A stretch of 64,000 bases of DNA from Methylobacterium aquaticum (GCF_016804325.1 NZ_CP043627.1:5563001-5627000); one strand, 5' to 3'; numbered from the stretch's first letter, positions 53,194-61,570 are shown. The notes: generated by a model from the sequence alone, not told the origin. Translations and numbers: made by a program.

Positions 53194-54692
53194 CGCATCC
53201 CCTCCGCTGTCGCGTCGACCTCGAACCCCGACGCGTAGGTCCAGGGCGTGCCGGCCGGGATGCGAGCCCGGATCCGGTGATAGCGGCCGGAGGAGCGACA
53301 CGGCGCCCGGCGCTCCACCGTCGGCGCGGTCTCGGGCCGCCAGGACACCGGCACGGAGCGCGCCAGACTCTCCCGGGAGCCAACGGCGGCCCGCCAGTCG
53401 TCGGCGTCGGTATCGAGGCGCGCGGAGCGCGCAAACGCCCTCATCGGCCGCGCAAGCATCGCATCGGCGGTCTCGATGGTCGCCTCAAGAGGCGGCCCGG
53501 TGAGGAGCGACAGGCAGTTGTCGGCGGTCACGAAGCCGAGCGCCGGGATGCCGCCGCGGTAGGACGGATCGTCGAACGACAGGCTCTGGCTCTCCAGGGT
53601 GCCGGGCAACGTGTCGAGGGAGATGGGCGGCGTCGCCGTCGCCATGCCGGCGGTCACCGCGAGCGACAGCGCCGACCATCGGTCGAGTTGCCAGTCGTAG
53701 ACCAGGGCTGCGTCGAGGAGCGCCCGGCGGCCCGGGTCGGCCGCCTTCGTGCGGTAGGCGAAGATCACCCGCGGGCCGTAGACGTCGCGCACGGCGATGG
53801 TCTGGGGCAGGCGCAGCGGGTCGACCGCCGACAGGAAGGTGCGGTTGACCCGCTCGGCGCCGATCGGCTGCGAGGCCGCCCCGGTGAAGGTGTAGAACCC
53901 GTCGCGGTCGAGAAAGAAGGTGCGCGGCCCGACCTTGCAGATGGCCCAGGGCGCGACGGCGCCACGGTTGTCCTCGACGAGGCTCACGTCGAAGACCTGG
54001 GGCGAGCCCGGGTTGAAGGTCAGGCGGCGGATCGACCGCTCCTGGAACACCACGCCGAACTCGCCGCCGGCGAACCCGGTCACCGCGCCGCCATCCGGCA
54101 TGACCTGCCAATCGGCCTGGTGGCCGTCGGTGCGCAGTCCGCGCGTCCAGAACTCGGGATTGCCCAGGTCCGACCACCAGATGGCGTTCGGCTGGATCGA
54201 CAGACCGGCCAGCACCAGGAACTCGCCGACGATGCCGACAGCCCTGGCCCGGGGCGGGTTGCCACCGAGATCCGAGAAGCGGCGGCTTTGATCGGCCCGG
54301 CCGGACTGCGGATCGACGTCGAGGGATTGCGGCGGCGCGCCGAGATGCACGGCGATCAGACGGAAGCCGTAGAGCGCCCACTGCCAGGAGTCGCCGTCCG
54401 GCACCGAGTAGGACCGGCCGGGGTTCGAGACCGCGTCCCAGCCCTTCGTCGAGTTGTTGTAGCGCAGGAGTGAGGTGCGCGTGCCGGCGAAGTAGCTCCA
54501 GGTGCCGTAGGCGGGCGAGACCACCGCCACCGCGCCGCGGCAATCCTCGGGCAGCGGCAGGGAGGTCGGCACCGGCGCCAGCACAGGGCCGTAGCCGTCG
54601 GCGCGCGGAAACACGTTCTGCGCCACCCCCGAGACGGTCGCATCGTTCGATGCGACGTCGGGTGCGTAGGGCGGGAGAGCGATCGCCGCCAC
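53190..54692 (-). CDS. P22 gp10-like tail nozzle/DNA-stabilisation protein
   Basis: 500 residues. A beta-propeller-like phage protein: N-terminus AIALPPYAPDVASNDATVSG, then repeated blocks (VVSPAYGTWSYFAGTRTSLL, LGNPEFWTRG, FLDRDGFYTFTGAASQPIG, VYDWQLDRWSAL). The INPNAIWWSDLGNPE-type block occurs in gp10-like proteins that plug the tail and keep DNA in the head. It is in the same order as P22 (adaptor, nozzle, needle or ejection), 3 bp after the second adaptor. Confidence 0.72.
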   Translation of the reverse strand: MAAIALPPYAPDVASNDATVSGVAQNVFPRADGYGPVLAPVPTSLPLPEDCRGAVAVVSPAYGTWSYFAGTRTSLLRYNNSTKGWDAVSNPGRSYSVPDGDSWQWALYGFRLIAVHLGAPPQSLDVDPQSGRADQSRRFSDLGGNPPRARAVGIVGEFLVLAGLSIQPNAIWWSDLGNPEFWTRGLRTDGHQADWQVMPDGGAVTGFAGGEFGVVFQERSIRRLTFNPGSPQVFDVSLVEDNRGAVAPWAICKVGPRTFFLDRDGFYTFTGAASQPIGAERVNRTFLSAVDPLRLPQTIAVRDVYGPRVIFAYRTKAADPGRRALLDAALVYDWQLDRWSALSLAVTAGMATATPPISLDTLPGTLESQSLSFDDPSYRGGIPALGFVTADNCLSLLTGPPLEATIETADAMLARPMRAFARSARLDTDADDWRAAVGSRESLARSVPVSWRPETAPTVERRAPCRSSGRYHRIRARIPAGTPWTYASGFEVDATAEGMR

Positions 54693-54695
54693 CGG

Positions 54696-55361
54696 TTAGA
54701 CGATGCCCTTGGCGGCCGTCATCTCGGCCGCGTCGTTCGCCGCACGCTGGGCGCGCAAGCCGACCTTGAGGGTATCGCCCTGGCCGAACACGGCCTTGAG
54801 CCGGTCGTTGACCAGGTTCGCCCACTGCGTCGAGCGCTCCTCGTCCTTCTGGAACAGCATCGCCTCCCAGAGGGCGGCGTACAGGTAGATCTCCGGCGCG
54901 CGGGTGATGAGCCAGTTGGTTGGAGCGTCGGCCGTCAGCGCCGGGATGCGCTGGTAGTAGAACAGTTCGAGACTGCCGGCGATGACCGGGATGACGCGCA
55001 CGGTTCCTGCCAGTACGGTATAGAACTGCGGCACGCCGTTCGGGCGATGACGGTGCCGGAACTCGGGCGAGTCGGGCTCGCGATAGGCCAAGTAGAGCTG
55101 ACGCTGCGTCGAGGGCTGCGGCGGCGTCCATCGCACCGAGATCCAGTCCAAGAAGTCGGCGGGCAGCGGCACGCCATCGGCATTCATGTCGACGCCGCCG
55201 TTCGACATCTGCATCTCGGGAAGGCGCAGGTCGGTGTTGAACCGGCCTTCCGCCTGCTGGACGAACAGCGGCGCGAACGCCTGCAGGTCGTCGCGGGCGA
55301 GGTAGGCCTCGAGCGCGCCCAGCAGGGTCGGGTAATCGGTGATGCGGGACAGGTTGGCCAC
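54696..55361 (-). CDS. Phage tail adaptor protein (SU10-type)
   Basis: 221 residues. An all-helical adaptor: LSRITDYPTLLGALEAYLAR, FNTDLRLPEMQ, LYLAYREPDSPEF, FYYQRIPALTADAPTNWLI, AALWEAMLFQKDEERSTQWANL. These are the blocks of phage adaptor proteins that connect the portal to the tail nozzle. It lies 13 bp downstream of the other adaptor. Confidence 0.75.
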   Translation of the reverse strand: MANLSRITDYPTLLGALEAYLARDDLQAFAPLFVQQAEGRFNTDLRLPEMQMSNGGVDMNADGVPLPADFLDWISVRWTPPQPSTQRQLYLAYREPDSPEFRHRHRPNGVPQFYTVLAGTVRVIPVIAGSLELFYYQRIPALTADAPTNWLITRAPEIYLYAALWEAMLFQKDEERSTQWANLVNDRLKAVFGQGDTLKVGLRAQRAANDAAEMTAAKGIV

Positions 55362-55374
55362 GGGAGCCTCACGG

Positions 55375-56082
55375 TCAGAGGTGATAGGCGCGGATCACGC
55401 CCGAGGAGGCGGCGCGGTTGGCCCGCCCGCGGAGTTCGGCGAAGGCTTGCGCCACCGCGGCATCCTGGATCTTGGTTAGGGCTGCATCTCGCAGGACGTT
55501 CATGGCGAGGTGGCGCTTGGCCCAGGCCGAGATCAGCGTGCCGGCCTCATCCACCCATGGCGACGTGTCGTCGTCCTGTGCCGGGGCTGCGATCCTGACG
55601 TGGCCGGAGAGGCGCAGCGTGTAGGCGGCGTCGGGCACCGGATCGATGCGGATGGAGCGGTCGAAGAACGAGTAGCGGCAGGGCTGGCCCTGCGCGTTCG
55701 CGACTTGCCACCGCTCGATGTCGGCCTCGGGCGCCCGGTGGAGCGGATACGGCTGGTCGTTCTGGACCATCACCAGCGTGTCGACCGCGTAGAGGTCCGC
55801 GATCTCGCCGAGGTCGCCGCCGGCATACGTGTCGATGCCGGCGGCGGTGACGAAGGTCAGCACCCGCTCGTTGAACGTGAACCGCTGCGATTGGTAGTGC
55901 CGGACGGCGCGCTCAACGGCGAGCCGTACCTGCCGGGTCAGGTCGGCGGTGATCGTCGCGTCGATCAGCGCGGGCGTGAGGCGCGGGGCGTTCAAGCCCT
56001 TGTCCTGGATCCGCTGTTCCAGGGCGACCTCGGTGGCGTCGCGCGCTCCGAACGCCTCTTTCTGCTCGGCTCCGTCGACCAT
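55375..56082 (-). CDS. Phage head-to-tail adaptor protein (first of the tail operon)
   Basis: 235 residues. ATEVALEQRIQDKGLNAPRL, VERAVRHYQSQRFTFNERV, PYPLHRAPEADIERWQVANAQ and RSIRIDPVPDAAYTLRLSG are visible, with a mainly helical chain and a beta sandwich in the middle, as in gp4-like adaptors. This is the first gene of the tail operon; a portal gene would be expected upstream but is replaced by a small regulator. Confidence 0.7.
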   Translation of the reverse strand: MVDGAEQKEAFGARDATEVALEQRIQDKGLNAPRLTPALIDATITADLTRQVRLAVERAVRHYQSQRFTFNERVLTFVTAAGIDTYAGGDLGEIADLYAVDTLVMVQNDQPYPLHRAPEADIERWQVANAQGQPCRYSFFDRSIRIDPVPDAAYTLRLSGHVRIAAPAQDDDTSPWVDEAGTLISAWAKRHLAMNVLRDAALTKIQDAAVAQAFAELRGRANRAASSGVIRAYHL

Positions 56083-56108
56083 GTGCTCTCTCCTCTGCTG
56101 CTCGGCCG

Positions 56109-56585
56109 TCAGCGCGGCGCGGTGGGGGTCAGGCCCAGAACCGACGGTCCGGGCGCATCAGGCGCCGGAGCATCCGGGCCGAGTGCTGGCGGTAGGGCCG
56201 GCCTTCCTGCACCCGTCGAAGCTCCCGCTTCAGGCGACGGCGCTCGGCGAGAAGCCGGATCTTCCGAATGATCTCCGTGAGCACAGGCCAGGGCATCGAT
56301 CTGCCTCCGAAGGTCGGCGTTGCTGGCGGCCAGGGCGTCGTTGCCGGCCACGAGGCGCGCGCACAGGCGGTCGTGCAGCGCGTGGATGTTGAGGGCGTCG
56401 TGAATGTCGATCCGCACGTTCGGGCTGCGGCCGATGATCCGGCGCACCCAGGTCGATGACTTGCCGGTCTCGCTGGCGATCAGCGCATAGGCATCCATCT
56501 TCCCGGCCCCGGCGCCGGTCAGCTTCTCGACGATTTCAAGAACGGTCTCGCGTTTTTGCGAGACGGCTTGCTCATACGTGATCAT
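56109..56585 (-). CDS. Small DNA-binding-like phage protein
   Basis: 158 residues from the ATG at 56585. A helical N-terminus (TYEQAVSQKRETVLEIVEKL) is followed by GKSSTWVRRIIGRSPNVRID, helix-turn-helix-like, and a coiled stretch, then a Pro/Ala disordered tail. It lies between the immunity region and the tail operon; a late regulator is possible. The distance to the adaptor gene is 27 bp. Confidence 0.55.
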   Translation of the reverse strand: MITYEQAVSQKRETVLEIVEKLTGAGAGKMDAYALIASETGKSSTWVRRIIGRSPNVRIDIHDALNIHALHDRLCARLVAGNDALAASNADLRRQIDALACAHGDHSEDPASRRAPSPEAGASTGAGRPALPPALGPDAPAPDAPGPSVLGLTPTAPR

Positions 56586-56868
56586 TGATGCGCGAGGCCT
56601 CGTCTTTGACCACACTTGATCAATCCTCCGTGACACAGTGCCTGTGACGCAGGGGAAAGAGAGAAATGCAGGAGGTGGACGGACAGACGCACGGCAACAC
56701 GGGCGCGATCGAGGGCTGGCAGGCTGTGACGATCGCGTCGGAAGGAAAGACCGGCTCTGCACGAAGCGGAGCCGGCAAGTCCGAGGAGGAAACGCCCAGT
56801 GGGCGTGTGTCCCGGGAGGGACCTGGATGCGCCGAACAGGCCGGCGGCATGGGGGAGGGCGGCCGCGC

Positions 56869-57027
56869 TCACCGGACGATCTCCGGGAGCATGCGGACAG
56901 GCCCGTTGAGGGTGTTCGGCTCGACGATGCTCGGCACGCTGGCGCGCTTCGAGGCGGCGCCGGCGATCATCAGCCCCAGCAGCGTCGCTGCGACGAGCAC
57001 CGTGAAGGGGTTCGCGAGGTCGCGCAT
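56869..57027 (-). CDS. 52-residue membrane protein
   Basis: ATG at 57027, just after the Cro-like gene (22 bp). MRDLANPFTVLVAATLLGLM continues with IAGAAS, one membrane helix, then a polar end. No family; supported by position in the leftward transcript and by composition. Confidence 0.5.
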   Translation of the reverse strand: MRDLANPFTVLVAATLLGLMIAGAASKRASVPSIVEPNTLNGPVRMLPEIVR

Positions 57028-57048
57028 GTCAGGCAGCCCGCGGGGCGA

Positions 57049-57261
57049 TCACGCCGCGCTCTCCTCGGGGAGGGAGGCGACGATCAGTTCGGCCGCCGTG
57101 ACCCTTCCACCCGTCGCCTGGACGATCCGGCGAATGGTCCGGCTGCTTGGCTCGCGCTCACCCCGGAGGATGCGCGTGATGGTCGAGGCCGGCAGCGACG
57201 CATCGCGCGCGAACTGCGTCGGCTTGAGCTTCTGCTCGGCGAGATAGTCGGCCAGCGTCAT
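57049..57261 (-). CDS. Cro-like XRE DNA-binding protein
   Basis: 70 residues, one helix-turn-helix: LADYLAEQKLKPTQFARDAS, LPASTITRILRGEREPSSR, TIRRIVQATGG. The size and position (divergent from the LexA-like repressor, with operators between) are those of Cro or a c2-type control gene. It probably binds TTGCCATATGGCAA-type operators. Confidence 0.82.
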   Translation of the reverse strand: MTLADYLAEQKLKPTQFARDASLPASTITRILRGEREPSSRTIRRIVQATGGRVTAAELIVASLPEESAA

Positions 57262-57267
57262 GCCAGC

Positions 57268-57356
57268 TTTTTGCCATATGGCAAAAAAGAAAGCAACAGG
57301 TTTGCCAAATGGCTCTGGAGAGCGTTCTGCAGCCCCGTCAAGATTGCCGTATGGCC
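57268..57356. promoter_or_regulatory. Operators of the immunity region
   Basis: A perfect 20-bp palindrome TTTTTGCCATATGGCAAAAA (57268-57287), a related TTTGCCAAATGGCT (57301-57314), and a weaker TTGCCGTATGGCC (57344-57356). They share the half-site TTGCCA with the two sites at 58277-58324. They lie between the Cro-like start and the repressor's possible starts (57309, 57351, 57363). Confidence 0.75.
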
Positions 57357-57932
57357 CTGACGATGCTCACGAAACTCCGCACTCAAGCCGGCCTGACGCT
57401 CGAGAGTGTCGCCGCTGACATTGACCTGTCCACATCGCAGATCCAGCGGTTCGAGAAGGGCGATCGGGAGCCGCGCCTGTCCGAGCTTCAGAAGATCGCT
57501 GGCCGCTTCGGGGTCACCGTCGCCGAGCTGATCGGCGAGCGTGCGCCGAAGGCTGTTCCTCTTGTCTCGTGGGTCAGTGCCGGCCGCCTCCGCGCCAGCC
57601 ACCCAGTCTACGAGACAGATATCCTACGCTACGTCTACCTGACCGACTTGCCGCCCGGTGATTGGCTCGCGCTGGAGGTCGACGGCGACAGCATGAACCG
57701 CGTCGCCCCGCCCGGTTCTACGATTGTCGTCAACCGTCAGGATCAGAACCTGATCGACGGCAAGTATTACGTCTTTGGCAATGCACAGGGTGAAGCGACC
57801 TTTAAAAGGTATCGCGTCGATCCCGACCGGTTGCAGCCCTTTTCAACTAATCCAGACCATGAAACTCACTACATTGACAGTGAGATGCTTACAGTCGGGC
57901 GCGTGAGGCGCGTAATAACCGATCTACCATAG
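57309..57932 (+). CDS. LexA/CI-like phage repressor (XRE helix-turn-helix plus S24 peptidase)
   Basis: 207 residues from 57309 (starts at 57351 and 57363 are likely better because operators overlap 57309). The HTH is MLTKLRTQAGLTLESVAADI, DLSTSQIQRFEKGDREPRLS. The C-terminal S24 domain has the self-cleavage site in SWVSAGRLRA, the nucleophile Ser in VDGDSMNRVAPPG and the general base Lys in ATFKRYR. RecA-stimulated self-cleavage would induce the prophage after DNA damage (known for the family). Followed by a small gene 11 bp downstream. Confidence 0.9.
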   Translation: MALESVLQPRQDCRMALTMLTKLRTQAGLTLESVAADIDLSTSQIQRFEKGDREPRLSELQKIAGRFGVTVAELIGERAPKAVPLVSWVSAGRLRASHPVYETDILRYVYLTDLPPGDWLALEVDGDSMNRVAPPGSTIVVNRQDQNLIDGKYYVFGNAQGEATFKRYRVDPDRLQPFSTNPDHETHYIDSEMLTVGRVRRVITDLP

Positions 57933-57942
57933 GGGCTGGTTT

Positions 57943-58170
57943 ATGGCCGATACGGACGAGCTAGATCCTCAAGCTCAGACCAGGATGGCGCTTGCTGCCC
58001 TAGCAGCAGCCTTCGCCAAATCTCTTGAGTCCCGACACGAAGGTATGGGGGAAGACATCCTACGTAACTTGGAACAGATCTACGTGGAGGCCAGAAACTG
58101 GGAGAGGCCTGCGACCGGTCTTCTTGAGACGCTGTCGTGGACAAGGGAGATTTATCGTTCACTGAAGTAG
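57943..58170 (+). CDS. Phage hypothetical protein (75 residues)
   Basis: LAALAAAFAKSLESRHEGMGED and ILRNLEQIYVEARNWERP are the visible helices. ATG after AGGGG. Probably in the repressor transcript; a rho-independent terminator follows 30 bp later. No family recognised. Confidence 0.62.
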   Translation: MADTDELDPQAQTRMALAALAAAFAKSLESRHEGMGEDILRNLEQIYVEARNWERPATGLLETLSWTREIYRSLK

Positions 58171-58199
58171 CCTCCGGCCTGCACATCTAGCGCGCCCTC

Positions 58200-58226
58200 G
58201 CCCCGCCTCGCGCGGGGCTTTTTATT
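58200..58226 (+). terminator. Rho-independent terminator after the repressor transcript
   Basis: CCCCGC (58201-58206) pairs with GCGGGG (58212-58217) around CTCGC, followed by CTTTTTATTT. Confidence 0.85.
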
Positions 58227-58276
58227 TGGACGCGGGTTGCGCTCGGCGCCGCCTTGATACCCCGCGTTGCAGGCTA

Positions 58277-58324
58277 TTGCCATATGGCAAAAATCGTTTG
58301 ACAGGCTGTTTGCCAATTGGCAAA
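58277..58324 (+). promoter_or_regulatory. Early promoter region with two operators
   Basis: TTGCCATATGGCAA (58277-58290) and the perfect palindrome TTTGCCAATTGGCAAA (58309-58324) flank a consensus -35 box TTGACA (58298-58303). The second operator covers the expected spacer and -10 region. This is a P-early-type promoter under repressor/Cro control. Confidence 0.75.
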
Positions 58325-58358
58325 GTCAATCCATCGCCTCCCGCGATGGAGCCGCCCC

Positions 58359-58802
58359 GTGCAGACCTTCTCCCGCATCCCCGCAGCCTACGACCGCCGC
58401 ACCAGCCCCGCCCCGCGCGGCCCGTTCCTGATCGAGATGCGGGAGACGGCCGATCCGGCGAAGTCCTGGATCGAAGAGACCAGCGACACCGCCACGCTCG
58501 CCCAGGTGATCCGGTTCCTGATCGGCGTCGAGCGGCCCTACGCCGAACTGGTCGAGGTCTACGAACTCAACCTCGCTGATCGACTGGCGCCGCAGGTCAC
58601 CAACGTGACCGCCCTTGTCATCGGCATGATCTCTGACCGGATCGACCGCGACGACGAGATTGACGGGCTGCCGGACTCGCTGGAGGACGCATGCCGGCGC
58701 CACCACATGCCGGGCCCGGCCGAGAAGGCGCCTCGCTGCGAAATCCCTTTCGATCGCCTGACGCCTGCGTGCGTCGGCGTTCGCACCGGCGCGGCCTGGT
58801 AA
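58359..58802 (+). CDS. Phage hypothetical protein, first gene of the early operon
   Basis: 147 residues from a GTG at 58359 with GGAG upstream; the longer frame to 58317 overlaps the operator. Blocks: FLIEMRETADPAKSWIEETS, TLAQVIRFLIGVERPYAELV, DGLPDSLEDACRR. No recognised domain; acidic and helical. Confidence 0.65.
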   Translation: MQTFSRIPAAYDRRTSPAPRGPFLIEMRETADPAKSWIEETSDTATLAQVIRFLIGVERPYAELVEVYELNLADRLAPQVTNVTALVIGMISDRIDRDDEIDGLPDSLEDACRRHHMPGPAEKAPRCEIPFDRLTPACVGVRTGAAW

Positions 58803-58809
58803 GGCCGCC

Positions 58810-59196
58810 ATGATCCGCGCCTCCGCCACCACGCCCCGCCGGCCGCTCTCGCCCTCGAAGAAGCTGCTGCTCCTGGAGCGCCAGGGCCACATCTGCCCGC
58901 TCTGCGAGACCGAGATGCGCCCGGGTGATGCCCTGGTGGACGAGCACATGCGCTCCCTCGGCCTCTCCGGCTCGAACGACCTCGACAACCGGGCGATGGT
59001 CCACGTCGCCTGCGCCGAGAAGAAGACCCGCGGCCCCGACGGCGATCACGCCAAGATCGTGAAAGCCAAGGCGCAGAAGCGCGCCGCCTTCGGGTTTGAT
59101 CGGCCGAAGCGCCCGATGCAGGGCGGCCGCAACTCCCCTCTCAAGCGCCTGATCGGTGGCGGCGTTGTGATCCGCGCCACCGGGGAGCCTGCGTGA
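58810..59196 (+). CDS. HNH endonuclease
   Basis: 128 residues. CPLCE at about 29-33 starts a zinc-binding HNH motif, with DEHMRSLGLSGSNDLDNRAM and VHVACAEKKT supplying the H-N-H elements (H46, N60, C/H). Size and position in an early operon suit a free-standing phage HNH nuclease. No group I intron is adjacent. Confidence 0.82.
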   Translation: MIRASATTPRRPLSPSKKLLLLERQGHICPLCETEMRPGDALVDEHMRSLGLSGSNDLDNRAMVHVACAEKKTRGPDGDHAKIVKAKAQKRAAFGFDRPKRPMQGGRNSPLKRLIGGGVVIRATGEPA

Positions 59197-59342
59197 TGCC
59201 CGTCCTCGTCATCACCCCCACGACGATCTTCGAGGCGCTGCTGATCGGCGTCGTCCTGATCTGGCTCCTGTCTCTCTGGGTCGGGCACCGCCTGCGCCAG
59301 AGACGCGCCCGCCGCCGCGCCAAGCGCGACGCGAAGCCCTGA
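59196..59342 (+). CDS. 48-residue membrane protein
   Basis: ATG overlaps the HNH stop (ATGA-type overlap, TGATG). A membrane helix (IFEALLIGVVLIWLLSLWVG) is followed by a basic tail (RQRRARRRAKRDAK). A short type-I or type-II orientated membrane peptide; no family recognised. Confidence 0.6.
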   Translation: MPVLVITPTTIFEALLIGVVLIWLLSLWVGHRLRQRRARRRAKRDAKP

Positions 59343-59397
59343 CCCGCTGCCGGCCCGGGTCCGGCCGGCTCGACCTCCCCACTTGGAGAACCTGACC

Positions 59398-60276
59398 GTG
59401 AAAGCGCTTCTCGTCGCGTCCGTCCTCGCCATGTCCGCCGCCTCGGCGCAGGCGGCCGACGCGCCCACCTTCCGGCTCTGCACCGGCAACGAGGCCGGCA
59501 ACTATTTCCGCGCCGGCCACGTCCTGAAGAGCAAGGCGTCGAGCCTCAAGGTCGAGGTCGTCCAGACGCAGGGCTCTCTCGACAATCTCGACAAGGTCGT
59601 CGCCGGCCAGTGCGACGGCGCCTTCGTCCAAAGCGACGCGCTCCTCGTCTACTCGGCCCGCAACGCGGCGGCGCTGTCGTCGATCGAGCGGGCCGGCATC
59701 CTCTACCAGGAGCAGGCGCACCTCCTCTGCAACCGGAGCGCCAAGATCGGTCGCATCGTCGACCTGACGAAGGCGAACACCATCGCGGTCGGACCGGACG
59801 GGAGCGGCGCCCGCACGACCTGGGACGGGTTCGTGCTCGCCGACAAGAAGCGGTACGCACCGGTCCAGATCGATACCCGCGCCGGCGTCCGCGCTCTCTC
59901 GGCGGTCGCCGACGGCAGCCAGGTCCAGTGCATGCTCTGGGTCGGCGCGCTGAACGCTTCCTTCGTGAAGACCGACGCGCAGGCCCAGGGCGACCGGATC
60001 GTGCTCGCGGGCACCGACGATCGCGACATGGCGCACACCCGGGATGCCCGCGGGCAACTCGTCTACGCCTACGGCGAGATCCCAGCCGGCACGTATCCGC
60101 GGATCCAGCCCGGCGGCACGCTCTACGGCACGAAGGCCATCGGCACCATCAGCGTCGACGCCCTGTTCGTGACCGGGCTCGCCTGGGTGAACGCGAACGA
60201 GCGCTCCTACGACGCCCTCCTGCGAGCCTTCGCGGCGGCCAAGCCGGCGATCGCGACCCTCGTTCAGCCGCAGTAG
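59398..60276 (+). CDS. TAXI-family TRAP-type periplasmic solute-binding protein (prophage cargo)
   Basis: 292 residues from a GTG at 59398 with GGAGAA upstream. Signal peptide KALLVASVLAMSAASAQA. The mature part matches TAXI solute receptors: RLCTGNEAGNYFRAGHVL, VVQTQGSLDNLDKVVAGQCD, NTIAVGPDGSGARTTWDGF. TAXI proteins bind organic ligands for TRAP transporters in the periplasm. No TRAP permease gene is present, and the gene sits inside the early operon between an HNH gene and phage hypotheticals. Its GC content matches the phage. It is expressed under phage control if the operon is transcribed. Confidence 0.8.
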   Translation: MKALLVASVLAMSAASAQAADAPTFRLCTGNEAGNYFRAGHVLKSKASSLKVEVVQTQGSLDNLDKVVAGQCDGAFVQSDALLVYSARNAAALSSIERAGILYQEQAHLLCNRSAKIGRIVDLTKANTIAVGPDGSGARTTWDGFVLADKKRYAPVQIDTRAGVRALSAVADGSQVQCMLWVGALNASFVKTDAQAQGDRIVLAGTDDRDMAHTRDARGQLVYAYGEIPAGTYPRIQPGGTLYGTKAIGTISVDALFVTGLAWVNANERSYDALLRAFAAAKPAIATLVQPQ

Positions 60277-60347
60277 CGGCCACCCGACCCCGCCCCGCGG
60301 TCCGGGACGCGGCCGCGCCTCTCTCCATCTGCGAACCAAGGTGACCT

Positions 60348-60758
60348 ATGCCCGCTCTCGACCTGTCCGACCTCCTGGCTGCTGCCTCGCGTAACGGCAG
60401 CCGCCGCGAGGACCGCGACGAGCCCACCAAGACCCCTCCGGACGTGCTTTGCCTCACGTTGCAGGAGGTGGCGGCTCGGTACGTCTCGCCGTGCCCCTTC
60501 AAGGTTGGCGACATCGTCACGCCCCGGAATGGCTACTACTACAACAACGTCGGCGTGCCGCACGTCGTTCTCGAAGTTCGCAACAGCCCTATCCAGAATT
60601 TCGACATCGTCGAGGACATGCGAGATCAGGCGATGCCGACGTTCGGCGCTCGCTTCGATGTGCGGGTGGCGACCGAACTGCTCGGGAAGATCATCGCCTT
60701 CTGGCAGGAGAGTTGGGCGCTGGAGGCCTACACCGGTCCGCGCGCGACGCTCGACTGA
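60348..60758 (+). CDS. Phage hypothetical protein
   Basis: 136 residues. VGDIVTPRNGYYYNNVGVPH and FDIVEDMRDQAMPTFGARFD suggest a small beta-barrel-like domain, with ELLGKIIAFWQESWALEAYT at the end. No family assigned. Confidence 0.65.
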   Translation: MPALDLSDLLAAASRNGSRREDRDEPTKTPPDVLCLTLQEVAARYVSPCPFKVGDIVTPRNGYYYNNVGVPHVVLEVRNSPIQNFDIVEDMRDQAMPTFGARFDVRVATELLGKIIAFWQESWALEAYTGPRATLD

Positions 60759-60819
60759 TCGCCTTAGCCCGCCTCCGGGCGGGCCACCCCTCCCTATCGT
60801 CAGCCAGCGAGCGCCCGCC

Positions 60820-61209
60820 ATGGCCGCGCACGACACCACCCCCGAACCGATGGTCAGCCTCTCCTCCCTGGCCAAGACCAACCAGGCCGCTATCGCCGCC
60901 ATCCGCGAGGCGGTCGCCAACAAGGCCGAAGCGAGCCAGCTGCGCCGCGCCCTGGAGATCGCCGCAGCCGACCTCGCCCGGGCGCACAGCGCTACGCTGA
61001 TGGTGATCCGGGCACGCACGCTCGCCGAGGCCCACGAGATCGCCGACGCCGATGTTGTCGAGCTTGCGGTTGCCCACCGGATCGCCCTGGACGCTCTGGA
61101 GAGGATCGGGCAGCCGGCGCCGGCCCGGCCCGAAGTGACTCCCGGCACCCAGTCGGGCGTCACCAGCCTCGCCGCCGAGCGAGCCCGCCGGGCCGGGAGG
61201 TGCGCGTGA
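60820..61209 (+). CDS. Phage hypothetical helical protein
   Basis: 129 residues from the ATG at 60820. Long helical stretches: LAKTNQAAIAAIREAVANKA, LRRALEIAAADLARAHSATL, AHEIADADVVELAVAHRIAL. It ends RAGRCA. Its stop overlaps the next start by 10 bp. No recognised domain. Confidence 0.6.
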   Translation: MAAHDTTPEPMVSLSSLAKTNQAAIAAIREAVANKAEASQLRRALEIAAADLARAHSATLMVIRARTLAEAHEIADADVVELAVAHRIALDALERIGQPAPARPEVTPGTQSGVTSLAAERARRAGRCA

Positions 61210-61397
61210 TCGCCCTCTCGCTCCTCCTCGGCGCCTCCGCCGTCGCGCTCGCCCACCTCGAGATGGGCAGCATCGCCCGGACCGGGTCGGCGGAGTCCAC
61301 GATGGCGTGGGTCGTTATCGGGCACCTGATGTGGATGGCCGGGTCCGCCGGTGCGCTGGTCCTCGCCGGCTTCGCCTTCCTGCGGGGGCGGTCGTGA
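61200..61397 (+). CDS. Small two-helix membrane protein
   Basis: 65 residues from a GTG at 61200 (61206 possible). Two hydrophobic segments: VIALSLLLGASAVALAHL and VIGHLMWMAGSAGALVLAGF. Overlaps the upstream gene by 10 bp. Possibly a phage-encoded inhibitor or exclusion protein; no family recognised. Confidence 0.55.
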   Translation: MRVIALSLLLGASAVALAHLEMGSIARTGSAESTMAWVVIGHLMWMAGSAGALVLAGFAFLRGRS

Positions 61398-61569
61398 CCG
61401 AGGCCGCAACCCCGAGACCGCCGTCGAGCGGGCCTTCCGCGAAGCCGCCGACCGAATGGAACGCGTGCTTGCCGAGGCGGCCGACGAGAAGGCGGCTCTC
61501 GCCGCGACCATCGACCGACTCCTTGCCACCACCGCCCGCCTCAAGGGCGCCGAGCAGCAGGACGCCTGA
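61351..61569 (+). CDS. Possible short coiled-coil protein
   Basis: The segment from about residue 20 (RDRGRNPETAVERAFREAAD, then MERVLAEAADEKAALAATID) is an acidic heptad-like helix, but the start is not well supported: the ATG at 61351 overlaps the membrane gene by 47 bp and the inner ATG at 61456 leaves 37 residues. The stop is 1 bp before the next ATG. Confidence 0.35.
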   Translation: MRWSSPASPSCGGGRDRGRNPETAVERAFREAADRMERVLAEAADEKAALAATIDRLLATTARLKGAEQQDA

Positions 61570-61570
61570 C

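Noticed and set aside
56666..57247. Rightward frame starting MQEVDGQTHGNTG
   Set aside because: It has an A-rich purine stretch upstream, but overlaps two leftward genes and shows no domain. Its unshared part is under 210 bp.
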